Shown piece by piece: positions 1-11,080 of a stretch of DNA of 64,000 bases. The position numbers were made by a program, and so were the translations under genes. The notes beneath the pieces were generated by a model, which made no database searches, had not been told where the DNA came from, and saw only the letters and a program-made list of their open reading frames with translations. The number at the start of each line of letters is the position of its first letter. The stretch's first letter is position 1. This DNA is from Ovis canadensis (taxonomy: Eukaryota; Chordata; Mammalia; Artiodactyla; Bovidae): NCBI RefSeq assembly GCF_042477335.2, contig NC_091255.1, forward strand, positions 18,020,501-18,084,500. Direction: 5' to 3'.

Positions 1-110
1 TGGGTTGCCATTTCCTTCTCCAGGGGATCTTCCCGACCCAAGGATCGAAGCCGGGTCTCCCGCATTACAGGCAGACATTTTACCGTCTGAGCCACCAGGG
101 AAGCCACCTG
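1..110 (-). repeat. Bov-tA SINE, cut by window edge
   Basis: Bov-A part then a tRNA-like head ending GAGCCACCAGGGAAGCC, the reverse of the usual GGCTTCCCTGGTGGCTC start. Confidence 0.85.
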
Positions 111-206
111 AAAATGGAGAAACGGACCACAAAGCAAGGACAGGTTGCTTTCAAGAGGTTCCCCTTCTATACCTACTCGTGAAGAAAGAAAAGGTCATAA
201 AAGGAT

Positions 207-346
207 CCTCTGGCTCAGAGGTTAAAGCGTCCGCCTGCAATGAGGGAGACCTGGGTTCGATCTCTGGGTCAGGAAGAAAATGGCAACCCACTCCAGTCCA
301 CAGGGTCGCAAAGATTCGGACACGACTGAGCGACTTCACCTCACCT
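207..346 (+). repeat. Bov-tA SINE
   Basis: tRNA-like head (CTCTGGCTCAGAGGTTAAAG, GGTTCGATC) followed by a Bov-A unit ending GGACACGACTGAGCGACTTC. Confidence 0.85.
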
Positions 347-703
347 AGAAGAAAGAGACCACTTTCTTATAGACAACTTACTATTTCCACAGTAGTTAAG
401 AAATTTCTTTGAAGTCTACAACAGCGATGAAAAGAGACCAATATTTTTTCCCCAAAAAAAGGAAAAAAAAAAAAAAAAACAAAGATGCCCAGGCTTAACC
501 CCTGCTGGAAAACCGAAATACCAAAAATCCTGTAAGCAACCATAACAGAAAAAGATAATCTGTATGTCTTCACATCCTCTTATGGAGCCGAACTAATTCC
601 CATAGTTTAAAACTGGGATCGACACTGCCAACTCACAACAGCCACCACTAGTAACAAACAAAAGAAAATCTCAATTACTGCCTTCTCGTAAGACAAGCCA
701 TAT
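347..703. other. no recognised feature
   Basis: AT-rich flank with an A-run at about 464-479. No gene or repeat family recognised. Confidence 0.5.
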
Positions 704-868
704 CAGGGGAGAGCGCAAACGAAGTCCCCCACTACGACAAATTGTGCAGTTGAGTTTCCCACATTTGGGGAAATCGCAGGGTCAGCACATCCTGAGTGCT
801 GTGTTTCCCAGCCTGGCCCTGGGAAAACCACCTTCGTGATCATGGTATTTCCCCTGCCAGGTAAGTGT
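704..868 (-). ncRNA. U1 snRNA-like gene or pseudogene
   Basis: The reverse complement aligns end to end with spliceosomal U1 snRNA (165 nt against 164). The 5' end reads ACACUUACCUG: only nucleotide 2 differs and the eight bases that pair with 5' splice sites are intact. Stem-loop I keeps the GAUCACGAAG loop bound by U1-70K, and the Sm site AAUUUGU is present. Stem-loop II differs: the U1A-binding loop AUUGCAC is replaced by ACAGCAC with a small length change. Upstream sequence keeps a U1-type proximal element, so this looks like a duplicated U1 locus rather than a retrocopy. No clear 3' box follows the RNA. It is probably a variant or decaying copy; expression is unknown. Confidence 0.85.
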
Positions 869-908
869 GAGTTGTTATCGGCCTCTGCCATGTCACCCCC
901 ATATTCTA

Positions 909-930
909 ATCACTCTAAAGAGAGGGTCAC
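909..930 (-). promoter_or_regulatory. U1-type proximal sequence element
   Basis: On the minus strand this reads GTGACC then a T-rich core and AGAGTGA, closely resembling the human U1 PSE. It lies 41-62 bp upstream of the U1 5' end, the correct place for SNAPc. The sequence between it and the RNA also resembles the human U1 leader (GGCAGAG then CCGA). Confidence 0.6.
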
Positions 931-1127
931 TTTTTTCGTGTATTTTACAGACCTCTCCCCCCACTTCTGGAATTAAGCCTTCAAACTATAATTACAAAGA
1001 AGGAATACTTTGTAGATCTCAATGTTGCAAATCATAGGAAATAAATGCCTAGTGTAAACATTATGGCAGTCACTGCGCTCATCTACACGTTCCACACCCC
1101 TTTTGCTGATCTCATTTAGCGTGTCCT

Positions 1128-1280
1128 TTTCCTGGAGAAGGAAATGGCAACCCAGTCCAGTATTCTTGCCTAGAGAATCCTATGGATAGAGAATCCTTTG
1201 GACGGAGAGGCTTGGTGGGCTACAGTCCACGGGTCACAAAGAGTCAGACACGACTGAGAGACTTCACTTTCACTTTCCTG
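1128..1280 (+). repeat. Bov-A SINE
   Basis: Starts GGAGAAGGAAATGGCAACCC and ends GACACGACTGAGAGACTTCA with a CACTTTC tail, typical of Bov-A2 units. Confidence 0.85.
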
Positions 1281-2165
1281 GTATAGTTACTGGAATGAAA
1301 CTTAAAGGCAAAGACTCTACAGATATAAACGTAAGAAATTCATTCCTTCCTTCAAGGGCTTGGACCTAATGGCCTCGCTGTGATTCTGGTGTAGTTCAGC
1401 AAGCCAGTATCTACGCAACAGAAATAGCAAGTCTGAAAAGATGAAATTTGGTAAAAGTACGTTTGAAAATTCAGTCGATGTAGTTAGAGCTGCAAATAAC
1501 TTGAGTGTTCAAAGCTTCGAGCACAAGTACAAAATAAGTTCTTTTTCAAATGTGGAGCAAATGATCACCCTTACAAGAACAGCTGCACAAATACTAATTC
1601 TAATTTTGAACTGAGTTAGTGGAAAGCTCTTGCAGCAACCCCTCGTACAGCAGGTATTTGGATAAGTTGTAGGGGTCCATTAGCTGGAATGTGATGATCC
1701 TCACCGTTGGAAATCACTTGTGATTAAGAGTTTCTCCTCTCCTCATCGAGACTAAGTTGTGTTTTGACTTATCCTTAAACTCTCTTGTGCTCAACACTAT
1801 AAGCACAGGGTCATTCTTTTGCTTTTTCATGGGCGTCTGAAAGCCACAAGACTACTAGAGTTTCAACCCATCCTACAAGAAATTCCTGACCTCTCCAAGA
1901 CTATCTCAGATCCTTTGAAAACAGCAAATCCCATTTTAGGCAACGGTTAGTACTTCATGTATTACATGTTCACATAATTATCATCAGACTTCTCAGTCCT
2001 CTCCTTTCTGCCTCAGTGTATGTTAGAACTGGAGTTCCCATGTTTAACTATTCTTCAGTTGCCCAAGATCACACTAGAACCAACCTATTTCTCACAGTTT
2101 TATCTTACAGAAGGACTCTTCTAATATTGTCTCCTCCACCAACATAAATCAGCCAGCTTTTATAT
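1281..2165. other. no recognised feature
   Basis: No reading frame, repeat family or RNA was recognised in this unique-looking stretch. Confidence 0.5.
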
Positions 2166-2294
2166 CTTTTTTTTTTTTTTTCTGGCCACATTGGGCTGCT
2201 TGCAGGATCTTAGTTCCTCCACTACAGATTGAACATGGGCCCATAGCAGTGAAAGCATGGAGTCCTAACCACTGGACCACCAGGGAATTCCCAA
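2166..2294 (-). repeat. CHR-like tRNA-derived SINE
   Basis: T-run on the left (poly-A on minus), CTGGCCACATTGGGCTGC, then B-box region and CCACTGGACCACCAGGGAAT. Confidence 0.8.
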
Positions 2295-2605
2295 GCTTTG
2301 TATCTTTAAAACAGGAAGAAGTAATGCTATTTGTAAAAATCATATTAAAAATTAACAAGCAATAACTGAGAACAGAGGTAAATGAGATGGAGAGAGAGGA
2401 AAAAAATACTGGGGTGGAAGAGGGAGATCATAAAGTCTGAAGCCTGACCTTTGACACCCTACCAGTTTGTTATAAACTCTCTCCCCCCCAAAAAAGAACT
2501 ATTATATGTAATACATATGTAAAACATATACTCACATATACATACATGCGTGCATGTGTAATCTGGAAACATTCTGTGTGTCTGTGAAATGAAAGTCAGA
2601 TATCT

Positions 2606-2885
2606 TGGGGCCTCCTGGTAGTCCGGTGTTTAAGGACCCTCCTGCCAATTCAGGAGACGCAGGTCTGAGCCCGGGTCTGGGATGAGCCCACACGCCGAGG
2701 GGCAGCTAAGCCAGTGTGCCACAGCTACTGAAGCCCACACGCCCCACAACCTGTGCTCCACAACAAGAGGCGACGCCACAACGAGCAGCCCCCGCTCACC
2801 AGAGAAAGCAGAGAAACCAGAGAAAGCGCACACACAGCAACAGAAACCCAGCGCAGCCAAAAGATTGATAATTTTTTTTTTCTAA
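2606..2885 (+). repeat. CHR-1-like SINE, near full length
   Basis: CCTCCTGGTAGTCCGGTGTTT head, AGTGTGCCACAGCTACTGAA middle and GCGCAGCCAAAAGATTGATA tail; it is GC-rich for the area. Confidence 0.8.
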
Positions 2886-3019
2886 AGTTAGAGATCTTGA
2901 AATCTGGCTGGGAACCACACTTGTAAGGGGAAAATGGTATCTGTGAACTAGACTACTATTATCACCAAACAACTCTCAAATTCAAAATGCCATTTTCAGA
3001 AGATCGGTGACTGCCACTG

Positions 3020-3545
3020 CCTTTTTATGTGTGAGATATAGCTGATTTACAGTATTGTGTCACGTGTGGGTGTACAGCAAGGTGATTCAGTTATATTTTT
3101 TTTCAGACTTTTTTCCACTATAGGTTGTTACAAGATATTGAATTTAGTTCTCTGTGTTATATACTAAGTCCTTAATGCTTCTCTGTTTTATGCATAGTAG
3201 TTTATATCTGTTAACCCATACTACTAATTTATCCCTTCCCACCTCCATTTCCCCTTTGGTAACCATAAGTTTGTTTTCTGGCCGACTCTGCTTCTGTTTT
3301 TCTATATAGATTCATTTTTATTAGTTTTTAGATTTCATATATGTGATATCATATAGTATTTGCCTTTTACTTCACACAGTATGATATTCTCTAGGTCTGT
3401 CCACATTACTATAAAAGGTAATATTTCATTCTTTTTTATGACAGTGATATTCCATGGTGTGTGTATATACACACACCACATCTTAAACCAATCATTGGAC
3501 ACTTGGATTGTTTCCAGGTGTTTACTACTGTAAACAGTACTAACA
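3020..3545 (-). mobile_element. L1 3' end, antisense
   Basis: Contains ruminant L1 3' landmarks on the reverse strand: TATAGCTGATTTACAGTATTG, GGTGATTCAGTTATA and the GTGATATCATATAGTATTTG segment, ending at ATTCCATGGTGTG. Confidence 0.75.
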
Positions 3546-3551
3546 GTGTTT

Positions 3552-3672
3552 TCTTTTTATCTTTTCTTTTTTGACCATGAGGCTTGTTGGATCTTACCTC
3601 CTTAGATCAAACCTGAACCCTCAACAGTGAAAGCGCCAAGTTCTAACCACTGGACCATCAGGGAGTTTCCTA
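3552..3672 (-). repeat. CHR-like SINE
   Basis: TTTTTTGACCATGAGGCTTG to CCACTGGACCATCAGGGAGT. Confidence 0.75.
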
Positions 3673-4054
3673 GTGGTGCTTTCTTAAATAACACAGGGCC
3701 CTTCACAAGGTTAGTTTCACTGTTTCATGGGAACTTCATTGTTTTCGGCCCAGTTATCCAAACATATGTCCAAGGCAATCTGCCTTAGGGCAAAAGCATG
3801 ACTGTCCTTCATGCTCTTATAGCTCAAGCAGGTTAAAACTTTAATGCTATATCCTCATAGAAGCCCATCCTTTGAGGAAAGCCACACATTCCTTAGAAAA
3901 ATACAAGGAAATACTTACATAAGTTTATATTAAATACAAACATGTTAGCCAGAAAAAGTAAAGACCCTTTAGTTCATTTTACAAATGTTTCAAAACTTTG
4001 TTGCCAAAACCAAAGTAGATGTAATTATCTCACAGATTAATCTCATTTATGAAC
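3673..4054. other. no recognised feature
   Basis: AT-rich, nothing identified. Confidence 0.5.
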
Positions 4055-4310
4055 AAAACTAAATGCCCCCACTGGCAGCAACTAGAGAAAGCCCACACAG
4101 TGCAGCCAAAAATAAGTAAATAAAAGAACAGTACGCAATAACCAAATAGGTTTTATACCAGGTATACAGGACCTACATATATAAAAGTATGTTAGGGACT
4201 TCCTTTGCAGTCCAGTGTTTAAGAACCCACCCTTCCATTGCAGGGGGCAAGGGTTTGAGAAACTCAGATCCCACAAACTGCTTGGCTCAGCCAAAAAGAA
4301 AAAAAAGCAT
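4055..4310 (+). repeat. two CHR-like SINE pieces
   Basis: A 3' remnant at about 4055-4125 (AGAGAAAGCCCACACAGTGC) and a shorter copy at 4196-4307 (GGGACTTCCTTTGCAGTCCA, ending AGCCAAAAAG). Confidence 0.65.
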
Positions 4311-4530
4311 ATGATAAAGACAGCATTTTATATAGGTGGGGGAAAAGATCGATTGCCTTATAAAGACTATTTAGAAAACTGTCTTACCACTGGAGAGAAG
4401 GGAAAAAAATGCTTTCTTCCTCCTACATTTAAAAAAAATCAGATAGATTAAAATATTCAAATTAAATCATAAACCATATATAAAAAATACAGATGATTAT
4501 GTTTATAATAATTTTGACAAAAATAAAGAC

Positions 4531-4620
4531 TTCTTTTTGGCCGTGCCAAAGGGCTTGGGGGATCTCAGTTCCCAGTGGCCCCTGCAGTGGGGTCCTAACC
4601 ACTGAGCCACTAGGGAATTA
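4531..4620 (-). repeat. CHR-like SINE remnant
   Basis: TTTTTGGCCGTGCC to ACCACTGAGCCACTAGGGAA. Confidence 0.7.
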
Positions 4621-4929
4621 ACAAGAAAAGACTTTCTAAGCATGTTACCAATGTAAGAATTAAATATAAAGTTTGCATATACATAACATCAATAAAGTAG
4701 AAAACCTCATAAAGTCTAAATACATGTGACAAAGTGGGAAGATATCTGCAATCTAGTGATTAGGTGAATAGCCTGTATAATAGAATATGCACATGAGAGA
4801 GTTGGCAGCTTAAGAATTTGGGGTTTTAATGCCAGACAAGACTGAGCAGAATGCTGGGCCTACCATAATAAATGTTAGTTATCATTTCTGATAATAAAAC
4901 AAATACATATCTTAAATTAAAAGTAGCCT

Positions 4930-5455
4930 AGTAAAAAAGTGAGAAAGGAACATGCACCATGTTTGTAGCAGTATTACAACAGCCGAAAGGTAGCAGCAGC
5001 TCAAGTGTCCATCTACAGATGAATGTAAATACATACAATGGAATGTTCAACCTTAAGAAGGAAAGAAATTCTGATAGGTGCTACAACATTAGTGTATTAT
5101 ACCTTGAAAACATTATGTTAAGTGAAATAAATCAGGCACAAAAAGATAAACTCTATAAGATGCCATTTGTATAAGGAAATGAAAAATGGTGAGTTGTTCA
5201 AAGGGTACAGAGTGTCAGGTGTGCAAGATAAAAAAGTTGTGGACATAAGTTGCAGAACACTGTGAATATAATTAATACCACTGAGACTTACACTTAAAGA
5301 TGGTAAATTTCTTTTGACCATGTCACACAGCTTTCGGGATCTTGAACCCAGGCAACTGCAATGAAAGCACCAAGTCCTAGCCACTGAAATCCCAGGGAAT
5401 TCCCAAAGACGGTAAATTTTACCATGTGTATTTCACCACCATTAAAAATAAAAAG
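4930..5455 (+). mobile_element. old L1 3' fragment with CHR insertion
   Basis: L1-like text (ACAATGGAATGTTCAACCTT, ATGTTAAGTGAAATAAATCA) split by an antisense CHR-like SINE at about 5307-5403; the flanking word GGTAAATTT recurs on both sides of the SINE. Confidence 0.65.
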
Positions 5456-5635
5456 TGGGCAAAGGATATAATGGGATAGTTACAATAATAAAATACACTT
5501 GGCCAATAAAGTTATATGAAAAGATTTTTAACCTCTCTTAGTCATAATAAATGATAATAACCATTTAAAGTCAATTATATCGCAGTCAAGAAAAACAACC
5601 ACCAATCATTTAAAGACTGCTAAAGGCTAGCGCTG

Positions 5636-5855
5636 AGCTTCCCATGTGGCACTAGTGGTAAAGAACCCAGCTACCAATGCAGGAGACACAAGAGTTGAGG
5701 GTTCAATCCCTGGGTTGGGAAGATTCCCCTGGAGTAGGAAATGGCAACCCACTCCATTGTTCTTGCCTTGAGAACTCCATGGACAGAGGAGCCTGTCTGG
5801 CTAGTCTTTGGAGCCTCAAAAACTGGGACACGATTGAGCACATATACACACTACA
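5636..5855 (+). repeat. Bov-tA SINE
   Basis: CTTCCCATGTGGCACTAGTG head and Bov-A body ending GGGACACGATTGAGCACA. Confidence 0.85.
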
Positions 5856-6277
5856 TACAAGGCCAGTGCCAGGGTGGGGGCTGGGAAACAGTTCCCATAA
5901 ACTGTCAGTAGACTCTAAGTGGCACAAACACTTGGCGAGAATTTTCAAAATGGGGAATTCCCTGGCCATCAGGACTCAGGGCTTCCACTAACGTGGCTTG
6001 GGGTTCAAAAAAAAAAGAAGATTCAAAATGAAAATGTGTGTGCTTTTTGACCTAGGAATTCTACTACCAGAAATGTATTGAGAGAAAAGAAGGGCACAAG
6101 CAAGCTCAAGAGCCCAGATGGGCATGCTTGAACAAGTGAGCTCCAAAGCACACACTACCTCATCACAGTAAAAAAACAGGACATAATTTCAGTTATTAAT
6201 AACTGTCTAATTATAGGCCACTGATTAGAAAGATGGGCCTCAAGACAGAATAGTATCCAACCATGCAACTTAATTTT

Positions 6278-6687
6278 TGGGGGGAGCCACTGCCATGTGG
6301 CACGTGGGATCTTAGCTTCTGCTGCTGCTGCTGCTGCTGCTGCTAAGTCACTTCAGCCGTGTCCGACTCTGTGGGACCCCACAGACGGCAGCCCACCAGG
6401 CTCCCCCATTTCTGGGATTCTCCAGGCAAAACACTGGAGTGGGTTGCCATTTCCTTCTCCAATGCATGAAGGTGAAAAGAGAAAGTGAAGTCGCTCAGTC
6501 GTGTCCGACTCCTAGGGACCCCATGGATTGTAGCCTACCAGGCTCCCCTGTCCATGGAATTCTCCAGGCAAGAGTACTGGAGTGGGGGTGCCATTGCCCT
6601 CTCCTCTTAGCTTCTGACCAGGGATCAAATCCATGCCCCCTGCAGTGGAAGCACAGTCTTAACCACTGGACCTCCATGGAAGTTCCA
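6278..6687 (-). repeat. CHR-like SINE split by a Bov-A2 dimer
   Basis: Flanked by an 11-bp target duplication AACTTAATTTT (6267-6277 and 6688-6698). Its two halves are separated by Bov-A2 at 6322-6604. Confidence 0.8.
6322..6604 (-). repeat. Bov-A2 dimer with CTG tail
   Basis: Two Bov-A units on the minus strand with a CTG run at about 6320-6345 (CAG tail). Flanked by the 12-bp duplication TCTTAGCTTCTG (6310-6321 and 6605-6616). Confidence 0.9.
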
Positions 6688-6868
6688 AACTTAATTTTAA
6701 AATAGTTTTTAATCATATAGAGAAAAATTTTGACAAAATATTAAGTGAAAAACAAAAGATACATAAGATATATACATTTCTTCACAATTTCATCATAACT
6801 CAAATATATGTATATGAAGTTGTAGGGACATTAAAATAAACTGAAATGTTAACATTATTATCTTTGAA

Positions 6869-7592
6869 TGAAATTGAGCCCCCTTAAAACCAAGTTCCTC
6901 TGCTGAGTTTATGATTAACCTCTCAATCCAGAACTTTGTTCCCTTTCCTTTCCTGTACCTGTTCCCACTCAGGACAGGAATATCAAGAAAAGGGGGAAAT
7001 TGTAACTGAGCAGGACCCTATGGGGCCTTCCCAGGACACAGCCCACCTGTCTTTCGTCTGTAGAAAAACTTTAGCCTCCTAGGCCTTCTTTAAGTTCCAA
7101 AGAGCAAATTTAATCAGAGAAGTGAGAAAACACAGAAAGAAAGGAAAACAGGCCAAACAAAATAGTAATAGTTTAGCCATTAAACAAAGTTTAGTTAGTT
7201 CCTCCATAAGAGCTATAGATAATATTCCAAGCCATATCCTTGGGTTGTTTTGCAGATATTGAAACCCCCACTAGGTGGAAGACGTTAACAGCACTCTGAC
7301 CACAAGTACGGAGACTCCACACAGGTTGGAACCAGAAGGTTGATGATGTTGACTCCCGATTACCTCAGCACCAACCAATGAGAATAAAATCCATGAGCTG
7401 ATCAAGTACCACACCACTCTCTCCCTCACCCTGTCATTAACCCATAGGGAAGTCTGGGTCTTCTGAGAATTAGCTGCCCATAGTCCTTGCTTGACCTTGC
7501 AATAAATGCTGTACTTTCCTTCAGCACAACCCACTGTCAGTAGACTAGCTTTACTGTGCATGGTGAGTTGACCCAGGTTTGACTCAGTAACA
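6869..7592 (+). mobile_element. candidate solo LTR, class I ERV-like
   Basis: Starts TGAAATTG and ends CAGTAACA, an end common in gammaretrovirus-like LTRs. AATAAA lies at 7501-7506, about 90 bp from the end, as in R/U5. Flanks TGAA and AGAA differ by one base, so the 4-bp duplication is imperfect and the ends are approximate. No internal genes seen. Confidence 0.5.
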
Positions 7593-7599
7593 AGAACTG

Positions 7600-8415
7600 A
7601 AGAAAAGATCTAGGAACATGGAAATACCCTAAATGTCCACTGACAGATGAATGGAAGAAGAAGATTTGGTGTACACACACGCACACTCACACAATGGAAT
7701 ATTACAAAGCCGTAACAAAGAATGAAATAATGCCATTTGCACAACATGGATGGACCTATGGTTATCATACAAGTGAAGTAAGTCAGATACAGATGAATAT
7801 CATACAATATCACTTATATGTGGAATGTAAAAAACTGGATACAAACGAACTTATTTATGAAACAGAAATGGGGTCACAGACATAGAAAACAAGCTGCTGC
7901 CGCTGCTGCTAAGTAGCTTCAATCGTGTCTGACTCTGTGCGACCCCATAGGCGGCAGCCCACCAGGCTCCCCCATCCCTGGGATTCTCCAGGCAAGAACA
8001 CTGGAGTGGGTTGCCGTTTCCTTCTCCAATGCATGAAAGTGAAAAGTGAAAATGAAGTCGCTCAGTCATGTCCAACTCCTAGCGACCCCAAGGACTGCAG
8101 AGTTCCAGGCTCCTCCGTCCATGGGATTTGCCAGGCAAGAGTACTGGAGTGGGGTGCCATTGCCTTCTCCGAGAAAACAAGCTAATGGTTACCAAAGCAG
8201 AAAAGTGGTGGGGAGGGATAAATTAGGAAATTGGGATTAACAGATACACACTACTAAATATAAAATAGTTAAACAACAGGGAACTATATTCAGTTATCTT
8301 GTAATAGTGTATAATGGAAAAGAATCTGAAAAAATATGTATAATTGAATTACTTCGCTATATTCTATAAATCAATGATACTTTAATTAAAATATTTAAAT
8401 AATAAAATAAAAAGG
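7600..8415 (+). mobile_element. L1 3' end split by a Bov-A2 dimer
   Basis: L1 ORF2 end and 3' UTR text (ACACAATGGAATATTACAAA; CACTTATATGTGGAATGTAA) continues after the SINE at AATGGTTACCAAAGCAGAAA. Confidence 0.8.
7896..8171 (-). repeat. Bov-A2 dimer inside L1
   Basis: Two Bov-A units with a CTG-rich left end. Flanked by the perfect 12-bp duplication AGAAAACAAGCT (7884-7895 and 8172-8183). Confidence 0.9.
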
Positions 8416-8549
8416 TCTATGAATAAGTTTTTTTTATAGTCTGTATTTTTTTGTATTTTGTTTTCTACTTCCGATACATAGATATTTTCCACCTATTTTA
8501 GAGTACAAAACAAAAAAAATGGGAGAGAGGAGGTCAGTCATCTAATCAT

Positions 8550-8700
8550 CCATTCTTTTAACAAATATATACTGAACACCTCCTATAAGCCACATACGGT
8601 GCTAGGGGTTCCAGGAAAACAAGTAAAATCCACATGGTCCCCATTTGACTGAATCTCATTCTAGTTGGGGGGACATATGCTAAATAAACACAAAGACATC
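8550..8700. repeat. old mammalian interspersed repeat, family unsure
   Basis: Text such as TGAACACCTCCTATAAGCCA and CATTCTAGTTGGGGGGACAT resembles a common old mammalian repeat. Family and strand not assigned. Confidence 0.4.
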
Positions 8701-8947
8701 TGGTGCTATGAGATCTTTAGCAGGGGGATCTGATCTAGTTTTGAGGGGGTTTGTTCGAAGTAGAGGTTAAAAGCCAGGTGAGGGGTCAATGTATGCTAAG
8801 ATTTGAAGGATAAATAGTAGTTAACTGGGTATAGCAGAGAGGTATGCGCAAAGGTTCTGTTGTGGCACCCACAAGAAATTAACGCCAGAATGGCTGGAGT
8901 CTAAAGAGTAAAAGGGAGATAGGAAAAAGATACAGCTGAAGATGTAA

Positions 8948-9032
8948 ATCCCATGGACAGAGGAGCCTGGTAGGCTGCAGTCCACGGGGTTGCACAGTCG
9001 GACACGACTGAAGCGATTTAGCAGCAAAGACG
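8948..9032 (+). repeat. Bov-A SINE 3' part
   Basis: CCCATGGACAGAGGAGCCTG to GACACGACTGAAGCGATTTA with an AGCAGCA tail. Confidence 0.8.
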
Positions 9033-10228
9033 TAAACAGGAGCCAGAACGTGCAAGACTTTTTGTCTTATTAAGAAATTTGGTTTTTATCCTAAGAGCAA
9101 AATAGGGAGTTACATAAAATGAAATGTACTCAAGAAAGGACCCTGTCTCAGCAGGTCCACCCTCCCTGCAGCATGGAAGGACAGACTAGAGAGGAGGGAA
9201 AGACAAGATGCAGGGAGACCACATAAAAGGCTCTTGCAATACCTCTAAGAGAAATGGTGACAGCTTGGCTTAAAAAAAGGAGACATGAACATAATCAAGA
9301 TATTTTAGAGAGAAAATTGATAGAGTTTGTGGTTATATTGAACGTGGAGAGTTAGAGGAGGTGTAGAAGATTTCTAGGTTTCTGGTTTGTGTAGATGGAA
9401 GGATGGATATTCAGTTCACAGAGGCAAGGAATGCAGGAAGAGGACAAAGATTTTTTGGTGTGCTGAAGAAAATGAGTTAGGTTTAAGATAGGCTGAGTTG
9501 GAGATTTAGCACAGTGCTGTATGCAGTTAGTATTTCCATCAGGAGGTCAGAGAACGGCTTAGAGCTAGAAAAATAAATTTACAAATTACTGGCATATAGT
9601 CACTGAACTGTGAACATGAATAAGATAGCAGAGAGAGAAGGAGAGAACCAGAGAGGGGAGAACAGCGTAGTGGGTGAAAGGTCAGTTATGGGGCCTTAAA
9701 AGAATGGGAACACTTCCTGCCCTAGTTACAAAGGATAAAAATGTAAGGGAGACAGAAAAGCCCGATGCCTAGGAAGGAAATCAGTGTGGGATCACAGAAG
9801 TCAAGTGAGAATACTGTCTCAAGAGTTTGTGGATAACAAATATTTTGAGTTCCCATTGTGTGCAAAGCTTTACCACAACCATCTCTAAAGCTGAACTTTG
9901 ATTCAGAGTTTTTTCTTAGTCCAACCAGCACTCATTTATCTTTCCTATTCTCATTCATTTGAACACACAAAGTCACCAGTTTTAAAAGTTCTATGTTTTT
10001 AGGCTAAAAGAAAGTAAACTGCTCGGCTATAACAAATATTATTATTCCTCTCCCACATCTTTAGAAAACAGCCCCATTCTGCATGAAAATGTGTCTGTAT
10101 TTGATTACTTAGATCAATTATAAATATTGACAGCATTTTGGTAGCTCATTTCTATCCTTAGTTGTACCTAGATAACAAGTCAGAAATGCAACACAACCCA
10201 GTAATAATCATTGACTAAGGCTCCATGG
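9033..10228. other. no recognised feature
   Basis: About 1.2 kb of unique-looking flank; only short non-coding frames. Confidence 0.5.
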
Positions 10229-10435
10229 TGCTTCCCTGGTGGCTCAGTGGTAAAGAACCTGCCTGCCAACATTGATCCAGCACAGACGCTGGTTCAATCC
10301 TGGGTTGGGACTATCCCCTGGAGAAGGAAATGGCAACCCACTCCAGTATTCTTCTCTGGGAAATCCCATGAACAGAGGAGCCTGATGGACTACAGCCCAT
10401 GAGGTTGCAAGAGTGGGACACGACTTAGGGAATAA
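10229..10435 (+). repeat. Bov-tA SINE
   Basis: GTGCTTCCCTGGTGGCTCAG head, Bov-A body and GGGACACGACTTAGGGA end. Confidence 0.88.
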
Positions 10436-10791
10436 AACACAGGCTCCAGGAAGGCATAGATTCTTTTATTTGCCATGTTATTCTGTACAAAACTAGTGGT
10501 TAAATATTTAATGTTGCTTAAGTATTCAAATCTTCAACGTGTAAATTTTAAATGGGACACCTTGGTAAACTGTTCACAAGATTACTATAAGGATCAAGTA
10601 AAATAAAATAAAATACGTAAAAGCACTTTTCTTTGGCACTTTACAATTGTAGGAATTTTTTTTTTTTTTGAGGCTCACACCATTAGTACTCTACTGAGCT
10701 AAGTGTTCAATAAGGCTTTATTCAACTGTATACACGTTAGAATATTTTTAAATGGAGAAAAATCAAGATTATGCACCTTTTCTGGGTTAGC

Positions 10792-10945
10792 TTGTATATG
10801 ATAATTTAATCTTTCCTACAACCCCGTGAAATATTATTAATTTCCATTTGCAGGTGAGGAAACTAACTTGCTTAAAGTCTCAGTTGGTTAATTTCCCAAG
10901 ATGTGATACAAACCGAAATTTGTATGACTCCAAAGCTCAAGTTTG
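10792..10945 (+). repeat. MIR
   Basis: MIR core-like text TTTGCAGGTGAGGAAACTAA followed by ACTTGCTTAAAGTCTCAGTT and TATGACTCCAAAGCTCAAG. Confidence 0.65.
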
Positions 10946-11024
10946 ATTTTTAATAAAAATACTGCTTTTTTTTACCCCCCTCTGACATGGGAACCAACCC
11001 ATACCCCCGCCACCTTCTACTCCC

Positions 11025-11080
11025 TAACCCCAGTAGAATCCCGGATTCCCAACGACTGGACCTCCAGGGAAATCCCGCCA
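11025..11080 (-). repeat. CHR-like SINE remnant
   Basis: CGACTGGACCTCCAGGGAAA is the reverse of the SINE head. The surrounding 10946-11930 shows no other feature. Confidence 0.5.

Larger units (their letters stand above)
6025..6830 (+). mobile_element. old L1 3' fragment hosting nested SINEs
   Basis: L1 text resumes on both sides of the SINE complex: TTTTTGACCTAGGAATTCTA on the left and TTGACAAAATATTAAGTGAA on the right. It is interrupted by the CHR-like SINE 6278-6687. Confidence 0.65.

Noticed and set aside
6320-6345. CTG repeat as a disease-type expansion locus
   Set aside because: It is the CAG tail of a Bov-A2 SINE, as at 50287.
10229-10300. tRNA genes in Bov-tA and CHR heads
   Set aside because: A and B box-like text belongs to tRNA-derived SINEs with repeat bodies attached; no cloverleaf-complete tRNA was seen.
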